Below are positions 1-11,600 of a DNA stretch of 64,000 nt, in pieces. The notes under the pieces were generated by a model. The model made no database searches, was not told where the DNA came from, and saw only the letters and a program-made list of their open reading frames with translations. A program made the position numbers and the translations under genes. Numbering within the stretch: the first letter of the stretch is position 1; every line of letters begins with the position of its first letter. This DNA comes from Schistosoma haematobium (lineage: Eukaryota; Platyhelminthes; Trematoda; Strigeidida; Schistosomatidae): contig NC_067196.1 of the NCBI RefSeq assembly GCF_000699445.3, forward strand, positions 84,310,364-84,374,363, read 5' to 3'.

Positions 1-730
1 CTCTCACCAAAGCTTTGTAGATCCGACCTTTTACAGCCAGACTAACATCACGAAGGCGCCAAAGATGGCCCAGATTGGTATAAGCCGCTCTGGCTTTCAC
101 TATACGTGCATTGATCTCATCACTCACACCCCCACCAGCACTTATGCAGCTACCTAGATACACGAACTCAACTACTATCTGCTCACCATCCAGGGTGAGT
201 ACAGGATTAGAATCATGCCAGTCTTGTAGAAGTACTTTGTACTTCGGAGGTGCAAAGCACATACCATACCTACGGACATTCATTGCCAACTGATTAAGTG
301 CGGATTGCATGCCTTGGGCATTATCGCACAGTAAGACAATATCATCCGCATACTCAAGGTCGAGAAGTCTTTCTCCAGGCAACAGATCCACACCACCATT
401 AACTACATCCATCAGAGCTGTTTCCAGAATGTCGTCGATGGCAAGGTTGAAGAGGAATGGTGACACTGGGCAACCCTGCCTATGCCCTGACTCTGCCTGA
501 GGTGTTTGCATATAGAGCCTTTAGGATGTTAATAAACTTCTCAGGCACACTCTTCTTCAACAGACAATTCCAGGGAACAGTCCTGTCCAACGAATCGAAG
601 GCAGCCTTGATGTCAGGAAACCCTACAATTGTTGGCCTTTGATAAGTATGATGGTGTTCTAACATTTGGCGGAGGGTGAAGATATGATCAATACATCATC
701 GACCAAAACGAAAACCAGCCTGCTCCTCGC
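1..730 (-). mobile_element. RTE-type LINE (element F), RT C-terminal half, interrupted
   Basis: Read on the minus strand this is the second half of a non-LTR reverse transcriptase. It has the AFDSLDRTVPW segment near 600, the catalytic LEYADDIVLL box near 320-355, and the thumb-like segment after it running off the window start. The RTE clade is inferred from similarity to the SR2-like copies in this window. Its N-terminal half lies at 4628-5235, and copy A separates the two. An in-frame TGA follows the GFRFGR motif at about 694 and a frameshift lies upstream, so it is a dead copy. It is a different subfamily from copies A and B because the protein differs at many positions. Confidence 0.85.
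724..730. repeat. Target site duplication of SR2-like copy A (left)
   Basis: The heptamer TCCTCGC ends here and is repeated at 4628-4634. It brackets copy A exactly. Joining the two sides restores the reading frame of element F (RLTRE then EQAGF), which confirms the duplication. Confidence 0.85.
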
Positions 731-937
731 AGTCAGTCAGTCAGTCAGCTACAACGTAGGACCAGGCACATATGTGCATCGGTCCAGGTTGCCATACCGC
801 ATCAGCACAACAAGATGAACACCGGATTCATAGCAGTGGTTATGTCAAAGGTGGTAATATATAAGAGAAAGATTGCATATAGAGATATAATACAAGAAGA
901 AAGAATTGGTTCGTAGAAAGAAAGATATGAAGCGATT

Positions 938-1483
938 TTAATCTCTTAGTTTAAGGGAAGACAGGGAGTGTATACACCGACGCCATTGTAATCGATTCTG
1001 AGCCATGTCACCAAGAGTCTCCAACCATTGGTTACGATAGTCACGTGGACCCCAACCAAGTAGTCTGCATCTACCAACATGGCTCAGACTAGAAGTTAGT
1101 GACTTCAAGCACTGATGCCACGTTTTGGTTTGGCCGCCCCTAACTTTCTTCCAACCATTTCCAATACCGGATAGCATTGCACGTCGTGGTAATCGGTGTT
1201 CAGGCATACGTAATACGTGGCCCAACCATCTCAGTCGATGAAGATTCACAACCTCATCGATTGATTTACCATCATTCTTTAATACCCTGCGTCTAACCTC
1301 ACTATTACTTACGCGGTGATCCCAGCAGACTCCAGCAATATTTCTAAGGCATCTGTGGTCAAATACTAATAGCTTACGAGTGTCTTCTACTCTTAATGAC
1401 CATGTTTCGCTGCCGTAAATTAAAACAGAACGGACTGCTGCGCAGTATACTTGTCCTTTTATTGATAGACGGATATCTCGCCT
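938..1483 (-). pseudogene. RTE C-terminal domain of copy A
   Basis: The open frame at 938-1249 has the RTE C-terminal signature HRLRWLGHVLRM, then RGGQTKTWHQCLKSLTSS and a final QWRRCIHS block. This domain follows the RT in RTE-clade elements, where it probably helps template binding or target-primed reverse transcription. A TGA directly after the HLW motif at about 1484 separates it from the RT frame. Copies B and D share this stop, so it arose in their common source. Translation continues in frame from the stop through an LIYGSETW block. Confidence 0.8.
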
Positions 1484-2520
1484 TCACCATAGGTGACGTA
1501 AGTTGGGAAAAAGGAAATGAGCTTTCTGAATCCGTGTAGAGATTTCATCAGACATCAACTTATTAGGGCTGCTCAGACTTCCAAGATATGTGAAGTTGTC
1601 AACGCGTTCGACTACTTCACTCCCTATCCTTAGTTCAGGTGTTGATGCAGACCAGTTCTGAAGCAACAACTTGCATTTCGAGGGAGAGAAGCGCATTCCA
1701 AACATTCTGGCATTGTTGCTCAGTGCTACCAGAAGACTCTGCATTTTGTCAGCGTCTTCATCAAACAGGACTATGTCATCTGCGTATTCTAAGTCGATAA
1801 GTGGACCTCCTGGTAGGAGATCAATACCCGAGAACTCAGTCGACGAGAATGTTATTTCCATCAGTAGATCTATGATGAAGTTGAACAAAAATGGGGAAAG
1901 TGGACATCCTTGACGGACACCACTTGAGGTTGCAAAGGTAGATGACAGTTCGCCATAAGCTCTGACTCGACTAGTAGTGTTCGAGTAAAGAGCCTTTACA
2001 AGGTTTATGTACTTCTGGGGTACGCCTTTCAATGACAGACACTGCCACAGAATCTCGCGGTCTACCGAGTCAAATGCTGCTTTTAAGTCGAGAAAGACCA
2101 CCATTGTCGAACGCCGATAAGTATGCCTGTGTTCTAGAATCTGACGAATGGTGAATATGTGGTCGATGCAGCCACGACCAGGTCTAAAGCCAGCTTGGTT
2201 CTCTCGTGTTTGCAGTTCACGAGTCTTAGTTAGGCGTCTGATAATTATCGAGGCTAGTATTTTAGATATTATATTAGTTAAACTAATCCCTCTGTGGTTG
2301 TCACAGGATGATTTTGACCCTTTCTTATATATTGGGACGATAAGTGATTGTGACCAGTTAGATGGGATAACGTCTAACTCCCAGATTTTAGCTAAAATAT
2401 TAGTCAACCTAATCGCTAAAATTGGACCACCATCCTTAAAGACCTCTGGAGCCAGTCCATCTGGACCAGCTGCCCTTCCTTGCTTCAGATTAACTATGGC
2501 CTTTTGAACTTCAGCGAGTT
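1484..2520 (-). pseudogene. Reverse transcriptase domain of copy A
   Basis: This is a non-LTR reverse transcriptase, the enzyme that copies LINE RNA at a nicked target. The open frame at 1484-2407 holds the RT blocks in order: PIYKKGSKSSCDNHRGISL, AGFRPGRGCIDHI, VVFLDLKAAFDSVDR (first catalytic Asp), GVRQGCPLSPFLFN and LEYADDIVLF (catalytic DD). Catalytic residues are intact. The frame continues upstream through GPDGLAPEVFKDGG to about 2520. There copy A lacks 2 bases that copy B has (GAGTTGG against GAGAGTTGG), which breaks the frame. The ATG-like start of the open frame is a TTG codon inside the domain, not a true start. Confidence 0.85.
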
Positions 2521-2679
2521 GGGGGACCTACTTCAATGTTCCATTCACACTGTCTGGGAATGGAGGGTAGTTGTAGAGTAGCTGAAGGCCAGCTGAACTG
2601 TTCTCTGAAATGTTCCGCCCATCGTTCTAAACGCCTGGACTGGGAGCAGATGAGTGTATCGTCTTTTTCCGATATAATC

Positions 2680-3230
2680 TCACTTACACTTGACTTTTAT
2701 TAGTCTGTAAAGCTGTCTTGTGTTCCCTATAGTCGCCGCCTTTTCCATCTCTTTTGCTTTCGTTGCCCACCACTGCTCACGGTCGTTTCTTAGACTTTTT
2801 CTTAACCTAGATCTGATTTCTTGTCGCTCTTCCTCATGTTCGGAACCTGATGGGACGAGTTTGCGAGAATCCATCAGTGTGATAGACTTTGAAGAAATCC
2901 ACTGGTTCTTTGAAACTCTGTGGTTTAAGTCACTAATAGATGTCACTGCTGTTTCCACAGCTGCTTGTATATCTTTCCAAGCAACATCTGGGTCAGCCTC
3001 GTCTTCAGAACTACCTAATCGTGACCTCAGTTGTTCCTGGAACCTACTTTTGGTTTCCTCGCTACTCAGTTCGGTTCTAATGGGTCTTTTTACTGTGGCT
3101 TTTTTGCGTCTAGTGAGGTGCAAGCAGATGCGTGCCCGTATTAAGGCATGGTCGGAGTCCAAACAGGTACTCCAGAACGAGCGACAATCTTGTACCGACC
3201 CTCTCCAACGATGACTGATGGCAAAATGGT
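2680..3230 (-). pseudogene. Endonuclease-RT linker of copy A
   Basis: The frame from 3162 to 2680 encodes the linker that follows the AP-endonuclease: a DSDHALIRARICLHL segment (end of the endonuclease fold with its SDH-like motif) and then charged helices containing LRNDREQWWATKAKEMEKAA. The frame ends at LIKVKCK because of a one-base change, and the correct frame resumes with SSVSEIISEKDD. Copy B has the same frameshift. A TAG replaces the Trp of an RWTQIDH motif near 3230, again in both copies. Confidence 0.75.
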
Positions 3231-3990
3231 CTATTTGAGTCTATCGTTGGTTTGGTGTAGGGGTCGCCATTTTAGACGATGTCTCTCCTTATGCTTAAAA
3301 TCTGTGTTTGCTAAAAATAAACGATTGTCTGAGCACAGTTGCAGCAGACGATCACCATTATCTGTTCGCTGATCCGGAATACTAAAATACCCACCTAAAT
3401 GCCTTTCTGTTTGGTTTAAACTACTTATCTGGGCATTAAAGTCACCTGCTACGAGTACTGTGTCTGAGCGTTTAGCTTTCTGAAGAAGTTCGGACAGCTT
3501 TCTGTAAAATTCATCTTTCACATCAGCTGAGCTGCAGTCAGTGGGAGCGTAGGGAGAAACGACAAAAAGGCAACGACGTGTGTCCCTATCCTTCCGAGTT
3601 CTTACGGAGCCGTTTAGCCGAACAGCACATAGACGACTGTTGACGGGGATCCACTCTAGCAGTGCTTGTTCCGCCCTCATGCTTAGTGCTATGCCTACAC
3701 CTGCCAGTCCACGAGAACTGGCCATCGGGTCACCAGATACACGGAGGGTGTATCTCGTTGGCTCTCCGTTTTGTCGAGGTGAGGTCAAGTGAATGACCAC
3801 ACTGGGATCCTGTATGCGTGTTTCGGAGACACAGCATACATCAATGGAAAGAGATTCTAGGGTTTTAGCCAAGGAAGCCTGCTGACCGATTTGACATAGA
3901 GTGCGTACGTTGAAAGCTCCAATGTGTAGTTTGGAGCGAGGTTTCAGTAGACCTGGGACAGAGTTTTGAGCACTAGAATCGTTGGCTATG
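3231..3990 (-). pseudogene. AP-endonuclease domain of copy A
   Basis: This is the apurinic-endonuclease-like domain that nicks the target DNA to prime reverse transcription. Visible motifs in order: KLHIGAFNVRTL (upstream, metal-binding Asn), DVCCVSETRIQD (catalytic Glu), RRCLFVVSPYAPTD (YAPT motif), VLVAGDFNAQIS (GDFN) and GDRLLQLCSDNRLFLANT. The open frame spans 3231-3872. It is lost at WRP by a one-base deletion (GGGG here, GGGGG in copy B). The domain is otherwise well preserved, which suggests a recent insertion. Confidence 0.85.
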
Positions 3991-4627
3991 GTGACACTTG
4001 AGGAGGAAGTTTAGGGTTGAAAGTCGATGTAGGAGGAATAATAGGAATTGAAGAGGAAGGTTGATTATGAATACAGTGGTCTTGGGTTCTGTTAGAGGTA
4101 TGAGGGCGGTTATCACTTCCCGGTTGCCCACACCGTGGAAGGGTTCTTCTGGAGGTACCTGAAAAGGAAATTGGATTAGAGGCGGTCTCAGTGACCTGAG
4201 AGCGTGACCGCAGTGCCCAAGGGACAACTGCTTCAGGCCGGTCGCGCACGACATTTTCGTGGAAGGTTTTTAATGTGTTAGCTCCGTTCTTCAAAGGGCC
4301 TTACTGCCAGAGACGGAAATCCGTGAGGTAAGGTGAGGTGTGCATTTTTAGGGTCGACCTTTTCTAACCCCACCCCTCCTTGTGGGAAGGCAGCATCGCT
4401 GTCATGCTGGTTGTCTGAAGGAAACACCTTACTGCTGTCACACCTCTGTACAGTCAGCAGTACGACCTCGCCTTCGGACCTTGGGTTTGCTGCTTTTAGT
4501 CTTACCGCTCTTCAACCGACCTGTCTGACATGGTAGGACCTTGAGGAACGGTTGTTCCAGCCAGTATAGCTCAGTTGCTTCATCACGATAGGCAAGCCCG
4601 ACCACCACGTCAAGGTAGCAACAACGG

Positions 4628-5235
4628 TCCTCGCGAGTCAATCTTTCTCGGGTTTTGAACAACCTAGTAAGTATGACGGAAACCAATAGCTTGGACACAA
4701 TCGGAAGTAGACTTATCCCACGATAGTTGTTACAGGAACGACGTGAACCCTTTTTAAAGATAGGGACAACTATCGACTCATTCCATGACGTTGGTACACT
4801 CTCTGTAGCTCCCAAACCTTTGAAAACAACGTCGTCAATTCCTTAGTCAGAACGTCACCACCATCTTTAAAAAGAGCCGGAGGTAAGTCATCTGGGCCAG
4901 GTGATTTGTAACGCTTCAAGAGTTGGAGTTCCTTGTGGACTTCCGCCTCATTTGGTGGATCAGTCGTCACCGGCCATAGAGGGCAGGACAGTCTGACCAA
5001 TGTTGTCGGAACAGCAGGCCAGTTGAGCTGCTCCAAGACGTCGATGGATGTTAGTGATTGGCCTCCCGTCATCCTCACAGATTGTTTCGCTCACACTAGA
5101 CTTCTTGCTACCAGTGGATCGGATGAGTAGAGTCCACTTTCCCCCTCGAACTGCTCTCACGTGGCCACGTGCATACAACCATTACCACAGAAGTCCTACT
5201 CACTGCCTTCTCGCAATGGGGTGTTGTTTACGAAA
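4628..5235 (-). mobile_element. RTE-type LINE (element F), RT N-terminal part
   Basis: This is the minus-strand continuation of element F. The frame 4770-5078 has NWPAVPTTLVRLSCPL, then SPGPDDLPPALFKDGG (RT motif 0/1). The next frame has SWNESIVVPIFKKGSRRSCNNYRGISL, so a frameshift lies near 4790. The endonuclease domain is missing. Further upstream (5130-5235) the sequence passes into the repeat at 5236-5600. Confidence 0.8.
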
Positions 5236-5600
5236 TTGAGAGGACGAAAAGCGAATGTCCGGCGGTGGACCCGGAGAGTCCACCTAGGGGAGTTGGAAAA
5301 CGCTGATTCAAAACCAATGGTGCACATGGGCTCCAGTATCCTGAGGGAACAAATGGAGTATGAACCAATAGTTGGTCACCGGCCACCATGAGATTGCATC
5401 TCCTTACGATGCTCCACTGCCTTGTGGATCAGACTTTTAGGTCGAAGGTTCCGGGTGTGGCCCCCTATGATAACCACGTGCTTCGAATTGGGCACCCGGG
5501 CAGTATCACAGCCCTCACACAAATCAAATGGGATTTTTGTGGCGCATATGTATTTGGTGCGTCCTTGTAACAATATCTATGTGTTCAAATAAATAAATTT
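5236..5600 (-). repeat. LINE-like 5' region or unclassified dispersed repeat
   Basis: This GC-richer block is clearly unlike the surrounding AT-rich DNA. Its far end is an A-rich run (CAAATAAATAAAT on plus, about 5584). It joins element F without an obvious break, so it may be the 5' part of that LINE with the endonuclease deleted, or a separate repeat. The 65-codon frame at 5376-5573 shows no domain that I recognise and I do not call it a gene. Confidence 0.45.
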
Positions 5601-6458
5601 CACTGTGGTTATATGGGTTGTAGTCTTTGAACAGACATTTTCGAGCCAATTCCTACGTCGATGACCTAATGCTTATTTATAATCTGCTCTACTTAACGCA
5701 AAGTTTGAAGTGGTAAGATAAAACCACAAGCTAACAAAAATCTCAGGACTTACTTTCAGCTGAGGTTGACTTCGATCGCTTTTGACTTTGTATTTCCATT
5801 GTAGGGGAAGCCAGTACGGAATTGTGACCATTATCTTTACATCCACGTTTAAATGAGTAAAACTGAGCCAAAAATGTTTCCGCTTCTGGATCCTACCAAG
5901 GTTTAGCGATGGATGCATTGGTTATGAAATAACAAAGCTATGCGAACAAATAGACTAACAGAAATAACTAGGATCACTGATATTTGGGACGTGACAAAAG
6001 CGGATACACTTGTTAGTAATAACCTTAAAACCTACACATTTTTCCTAAGAACGGACTTCCATTTCTACTACATTTAATCTAAATGGTCTGCTTCGCTCCA
6101 AATGTAATTAATTTGAACTATATTATAAATGTGAACGCACTTGATTGCTTTGCCTACAATCATTTCTGAACTTTCTATTTTGTTCAGCTGTGATACATAA
6201 AAGCCTGGAATAATCCACGTAGATGTTTTCTCACCAGGGTACCACCTAAAAGTAAGCTATTATCAGAGCATAACCTCAGATGTTTTTATTTAGTTAAAGA
6301 AAGCTGCTTTGTACCGAAAAAAAAGCGCATGTAACAGCTGCCAGGATACCTAACGTGACGATCGTCACAAACATGTAAGCTACCAATTCAGAAAGAAATC
6401 TGGGGACGTGTTTTTACTGATGTGTAGTAATATCATGTTGTTTTGAAACTTAGCTCAC
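5601..6458. other. AT-rich noncoding; probable intron of the PWWP gene
   Basis: No supported coding or repeat feature. It lies downstream of the last PWWP exon visible here. Because that exon ends in a splice donor, this stretch and the LINEs beyond it are probably intron. Confidence 0.4.
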
Positions 6459-6825
6459 CTTTTTATAGAGCAGGACATCTGGATTTTCTTCGATTTCTCG
6501 TAACCCAGCCTGGAAAACAGCTTTGTTGCGAGGTACCCCGTATTTATGCTTGAACTTCTCATAGGGAAATATATCTTTGGGAGCCAGAAAATAACTGAAA
6601 ATTGTTTTAAAAAAATACAAAATATGCAACAAGCCTACACTTCGTGAGTCCCATAAAAGAAAATGGGATATTTCCCCTTCGGAATTGGAACATCCTCCGG
6701 AAGAAGGTTAATCTAGCACATGAGAAACAAAGCTTGTTTCTTACTCGTGATGGCCAGTGAGGATGACCCTTAACTTTAGCGAATATTTTGTCCCCAGGAG
6801 AATAAGCCATCGACATAGACAACAA
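6459..6825 (-). CDS. PWWP-domain protein of HDGF/LEDGF type, first three exons
   Basis: Three minus-strand exons join in frame. Exon 1 is 6825-6745 (start ATG at 6825; in-frame ATGs at 6816 and 6810 are alternatives) and ends before GTAAG. Exon 2 is 6712-6639. Exon 3 is 6594-6459, ending before GTGAGC. The joined protein has GDKIFAKVKGHPHWPSR, where PHWP is the PWWP motif, then KYPIFFYGTHE, then APKDIFPY with a basic helix and GLREIEENP. This matches the N-terminal PWWP (HATH) domain of HDGF/LEDGF proteins, which in other animals reads methylated histone H3 (K36) and binds DNA in the nucleus. Later exons would lie below 5600 or outside the window. Splice sites are my inference, but all phases agree. 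Confidence 0.88.
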
Positions 6826-7130
6826 AAACCCGCCAGGACCGTATGCCCCGCCCTTAAAAGTGACTTTAACAAATCAGACGTTGGTCATCAGGTAAAACCC
6901 ATATTAACTCTTCCACTAAGTGCATAGTGTTAAACTTCCATGCTTCACGAAAGCACTCGTTGATTCTAAGTATTTTAGCCAGAAGCTTTATCCATTTGTT
7001 ATTCTTCAGAACAGTGAAATCCTAACTTGATATTAGTAAACTTTAGTGATGAGACCTCCTTCCCATCACCTTGAAGCAATTTACATGATTGTATCACTTT
7101 TTATGGGCAGAACATCAACTTTAAAAAGTT
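6826..7130. other. Probable promoter and leader region of the PWWP gene
   Basis: The sequence upstream of the PWWP start codon is AT-rich with a short GC-rich patch at 6831-6860 (ACCCGCC, GCCCCGCCC). No clear TATA box. No other gene is visible. Confidence 0.3.
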
Positions 7131-7510
7131 TTAAATGATCAACAATGGCTCTCGTAGTCATGGCAATATCTACATTTCAGTAAGACCTGACCTGTCATTA
7201 GAAGATAGAATGAAAAGGAAGATAGCACTAGCTGAACTTGAAATCCATGGACAAAACGGTGAGGAAACTCTCTACCTAGTGGGCTTGGGAATAGTCAGGT
7301 CTTGGAAGCGGACTCCGTCAAGGTCTGTGCGGATAGGAGTGATAAAAGTGGAACCAACATGAGGTAGAAAACACGGGTCTAAGAAACAACAAACCTCATT
7401 ATCATTAATTGGTTGCCTCATTACCAATCGCCAAAAGCTGGAGACAACCGAAATGTTCTGCTTCACAGAAATGGGTAGATTAAAGTCATCACCATCCATG
7501 TTCATTGGTC
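7131..7510 (+). repeat. Possible LINE ORF1 remnant
   Basis: A 75-codon plus frame includes RPDLSLEDRMKRK. This resembles the conserved C-terminal piece of some CR1 LINE first ORFs, but the rest is unconvincing. It may be a decayed copy. The stretch to 7510 shows no other feature. Confidence 0.25.
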
Positions 7511-8689
7511 AGTAACTTCTCTCCTTTATTTTGATGTTAGGCTCTTTTAGATTATTGGCTACGTTACAGTTATTTCTTGCGCCCAGGCTTTATGATTCGC
7601 ACCTGGTTATAAAACACTTCCTCAAGTACCTTTAATAGGCAGACCGGACAGTTAAAGTAGGTAAACCGTTGGTGAACTATCAAAACAGTATTGTACAGTG
7701 TCAGAGCGTGGATTTTCAAAGTGAACAAGATTGCGGAAACAATCCAGGAGGCAGAAGAGTTTTGGAACCTACATGATTTTAAGGCAATCAATTTGGATTG
7801 GAAATTGAATGACTGAACAGTAACATATATGGCGAATTTTGAAAGCTCATTGTGTATGTACAGGAAGGGACTCACATTGTTATGGCTGATAGTGGTTCTT
7901 ATAAAGAGTTTCTCAGGTTTTCCGATTCTTCACTTCAGTAGCCTCTAATCACATCACGTTTTATTGAGTCGTGATCCAAAGTATTTTCAAGGCTCAATGT
8001 AAGCAACATCGTCAATAGTTATGGAGCATGTTTTGAACCTGTATTGTTACTGGTCCTAACCGCACAATCCTCAAAGCCGAACATGAGGTAACTGGGAAAA
8101 TAGATATTTAACATTTAACACGGAGAAAAGGTCAATAATAGTGAACGCGGGAACATTCATTCAATACAATCAGGTGGCATGGCTCAGCCTCTTGGAGGTG
8201 GCCATTCTGTATAACATATCTTTACTAGCGCTAAATATATTATTCTATATTTAGCTTAAATGTGTTCTTCACGAACGGCAAACGCTATAATTTGGATTGT
8301 TACGATACGATGAGTCAGAATAGACAATGATGTGACTTCCACGTACAGATTAGACAGTCACATCATTACATATCTACAATTTTAGGATTAGATCTATTAT
8401 TATAATAACACCGATAACGAAGCAGACCATAATTCTGCAAAACGACGCTCGCTTGCGAACAGGAAGTTTACTCCCAAAGTGATCTGCATTCTTCACACTT
8501 TGTCTATGTGTTAGTGTAATTTTTTTCTGAGTTTTATCCAAGTTAACGGTTGAATATGGTTTTGCTCCAGCTTACTAATTGGTTTCTACTTTAGTGTTGC
8601 TTCGGTATACCCCAACTTTTATACCACCGGCTTTATCCTTTTTCATCCGTCTCTAGAATATTGTTTTTTCACAGTCACAAGCTTTTGCT
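7511..8689. other. Noncoding, no recognisable feature
   Basis: AT-rich sequence with short random frames only. I see no domain, splice structure or clear repeat boundary. Confidence 0.4.
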
Positions 8690-11600
8690 AGAATCTATTT
8701 AAAAACTAACATTTAATAATGGTCATGAAGAACACATGTAAGAGACCAAGATGCCGGTTTTCTGTCACCTTTGGTATTCATTGTGACAAATGTAATGGTT
8801 AGTTTCATGAAGCATGGACGGATCTTTCAGTAACTGATTATAAAGACTTAGTAAGTAAGATTGCATGTAGGTATGTGGTACTTCTAGCACGGATGCTGAG
8901 GATCTGTTAAGCGACATCATTCTTCTGACAGTTCTGTGGGCGAATTTGTCAAAAATCCTAAAAAAGAACTATCTTAGAACCTACAAACACATAAAGACGC
9001 ACAGTAAATTAAGGAGAGTCTTCGAAAACACTAGCTTCTATGGAACGTGAATGGAATGAGTGAGGACATGCTTAAATGAGCACCTCCATAACATCGTCGG
9101 AACTAGACTTGTAAACCTTTGATCTAGTTTGGCATTGGTACGTCTATCTTTGCTACTGTACTGATAAACCTAATTCTGAAACTGTAGATTTGTCTACCTA
9201 ATCTATGAGATGTTACGTGGAAGTTACATCATAGTCCGTAGCGACTCGTCCTGTCGTGATCATCAGCATCATGACGTCTAGAGCTTCAGAAGAACACACT
9301 TAATCTGGGGATATAATAATATGTTTAGTGTGAATAGGGATTTGATAAACCGAATGATCACGCCCACGCGACCAAGTCATGCAATACCGATTAAGTGCTA
9401 CCGCGCTCACTGTTTTTAGCCTCCTCCAAGTGTTGCATATTGAATATAAGTCCTTTCAATAATTACATATTCAACTTCTAAGATCGTATGGTTAGTAAGC
9501 AATATTGGTACGGAATCTCCCAGAAAACGTTTATGACCAGGTAGTGATCTACAAACTTGTGTCCCCCAGCACAAACTTCCTAAATACGACTGTGGTCCCC
9601 AAAACCTCTTCAGGGGGCTGAATCTCCGTCAACAGGATTAAAAGAGATAGAATGTCACCGTAAAAATAATGAATAGTCTTGGTTTAGTAAAAAACTCAGC
9701 TAGTGAGTAAGTCACTAAATCTGTCCCTAAGCTAGTCTAACCAGTCATCAAGGAGCATGGGAATCCAAAACGCAGCCCAAACGGCAAACGAAGAGGACCC
9801 CAACCTAAACGTGCCTGCAAACCGGGGAAAACGATCACCTTTTGAGATGATTCTCTCACGATTGCAAATCTCAAGGACAGCTCTGACCCTCCTTTCAGTC
9901 TGCAGGACAAAAATGACAGGATGCTTTGGGAAGAGCTGAAACTTCCCTAACTTAAGCAATTACCCGTTACACAGCGTACTCGGGTGAAGGATCCCATGCG
10001 CCAAAATCATCCAAGATTCTTTTGTGTAACCTTAACTAACACTGCTGACGCAGAGGATATTCTGCGGGCCAGTTGCTTTGTGAAATCAGATGTAAGAATA
10101 CTTTGCAACATACCACACTCTGGGCTCAGTCTCATCAGGAACGCTCCTTAGAGACGTCGTTGGATGTTCTTTTATGAAAAAAATATCACTGTGAAAGGTG
10201 TCTCAGAAAACACGAACCCTGATTACCGGACTATGGTATTCTACAGCGGAAATTCATAAAGCAGCTCTCGAAGCTTTATGACGTATTTTCCCAGCAATTG
10301 GTGGGATTATCCAGGAAGGGCTTGGATTCTAGACCCCGGGTAATGAAGATAACTCCTTTATCCTCGTAGGTGTCAGTTCCCACTCCAGAACCTTGTCGTA
10401 CTGATAAACACCGATCACCGCCTGAAATTCATATGCATCCGCACATTCTACATGATGCACGGATCAGGCACAAAAGCAAATTGAAACTGACTGTCGCACT
10501 TGTGGTCTGTCAAGAACAAAGAAAAATTGTGGAAGAGACGGGAACTACCAACTCACGAAACTTTGTAGGTAGGTTATCTGTCCATTCTCATAAGGACGGG
10601 GAAGCTCACACGTTTCAAATAGAAATTATAAACTGCTTATGTACGAACTCTGTTAGTTTACTGAACAAAATGGATAGGTTGCGTGGATTATGTATGGCTG
10701 ACAATATTCATCTGATAAGACTACCAGAAACATGGGCATCCTCTCATATTAAGAACCAGTAGATGACAATGTCCTACATGTGTTTGTGAAACAAATACAG
10801 AAGAATAAGAATGGTAGTGGGGACGTTCTTACTTGGTAGCACATTAGATGTAAACCCAAAAAATTTTCAATCTTGATAAGCCTGCATGGTGCTTAGTAAG
10901 ACTAATTAACACCTCGAGGTGTATGATTGGATTTATCTGCAGTAGGCCCACTGCTGTCACCGAGTACGACAATCGTATATTAGAGGGATCAACCCTCTGT
11001 TTCCGTCCCGGATACACTGATATGCTGATTCTATGACACTTGATTTTTTACTAAAATCGTCTTCGCCGAACAAACGCACAATGGAGGTGTCAATTATACT
11101 GAAGCCTGGTTCTTCACCATCAGTGAAGATCTGAGATCATCCAAATATGTAAATTTATCGACCCTCTGGAGAAATGGTCCGACGCCGTCAGGCTCAAACT
11201 ACATATTTACAAAGAAGGATTCCTAATCGATAACTTTTCAATCCTAGTTCTCATGGGTAAATGCAACTATGCTCTCACAGCCTTTAATTTTACCAGAGAA
11301 CTGAGCCAAAACGTTCTACTTACAACAGGCGTTGTAATTACTAAAGGTCAGATGTGTCACTATGATAGTTCAATCCACAGCAGGTAATACAAGAAGTCCA
11401 TCGTCAACTTGATGTGGACACTCATTAGGATTTCTTCCTGCACACGTTCTTATATGATACAAAACAGTCTGTCTTACAAACGGTTCTCATACATTACAAT
11501 CAACCTAAAGTCCTAAAGAATCGCACTCTTCGAATTCTAAAACGTGAAAAGCACTACTACTACAATCGAACAAGCAAAAACAAAACGTGTAATTACTCGA

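Larger units (their letters stand above)
731..4627 (-). mobile_element. SR2-like RTE LINE, near full length (copy A)
   Basis: This is a 3.9-kb non-LTR retrotransposon on the minus strand. Its 5' end is near 4627 and its 3' end at 731. The 3' end is a short tandem TGAC-type tail (GTCAGTCAGTCAG on plus), as is usual for RTE elements. Order from 5' to 3': leader of about 330 bp, AP-endonuclease domain, linker, reverse transcriptase, RTE C-terminal domain, short 3' UTR. It is flanked by a perfect 7-bp target duplication and inserted in the RT gene of element F. It is nearly identical to copy B (38725-42619) and shares inactivating changes with it. The SR2 name is my family recognition, not a search result. 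Confidence 0.9.

Noticed and set aside
5376..5573. 65-codon minus ORF with cysteines
   Set aside because: Lies within a repeat block joined to element F; not an independent gene.
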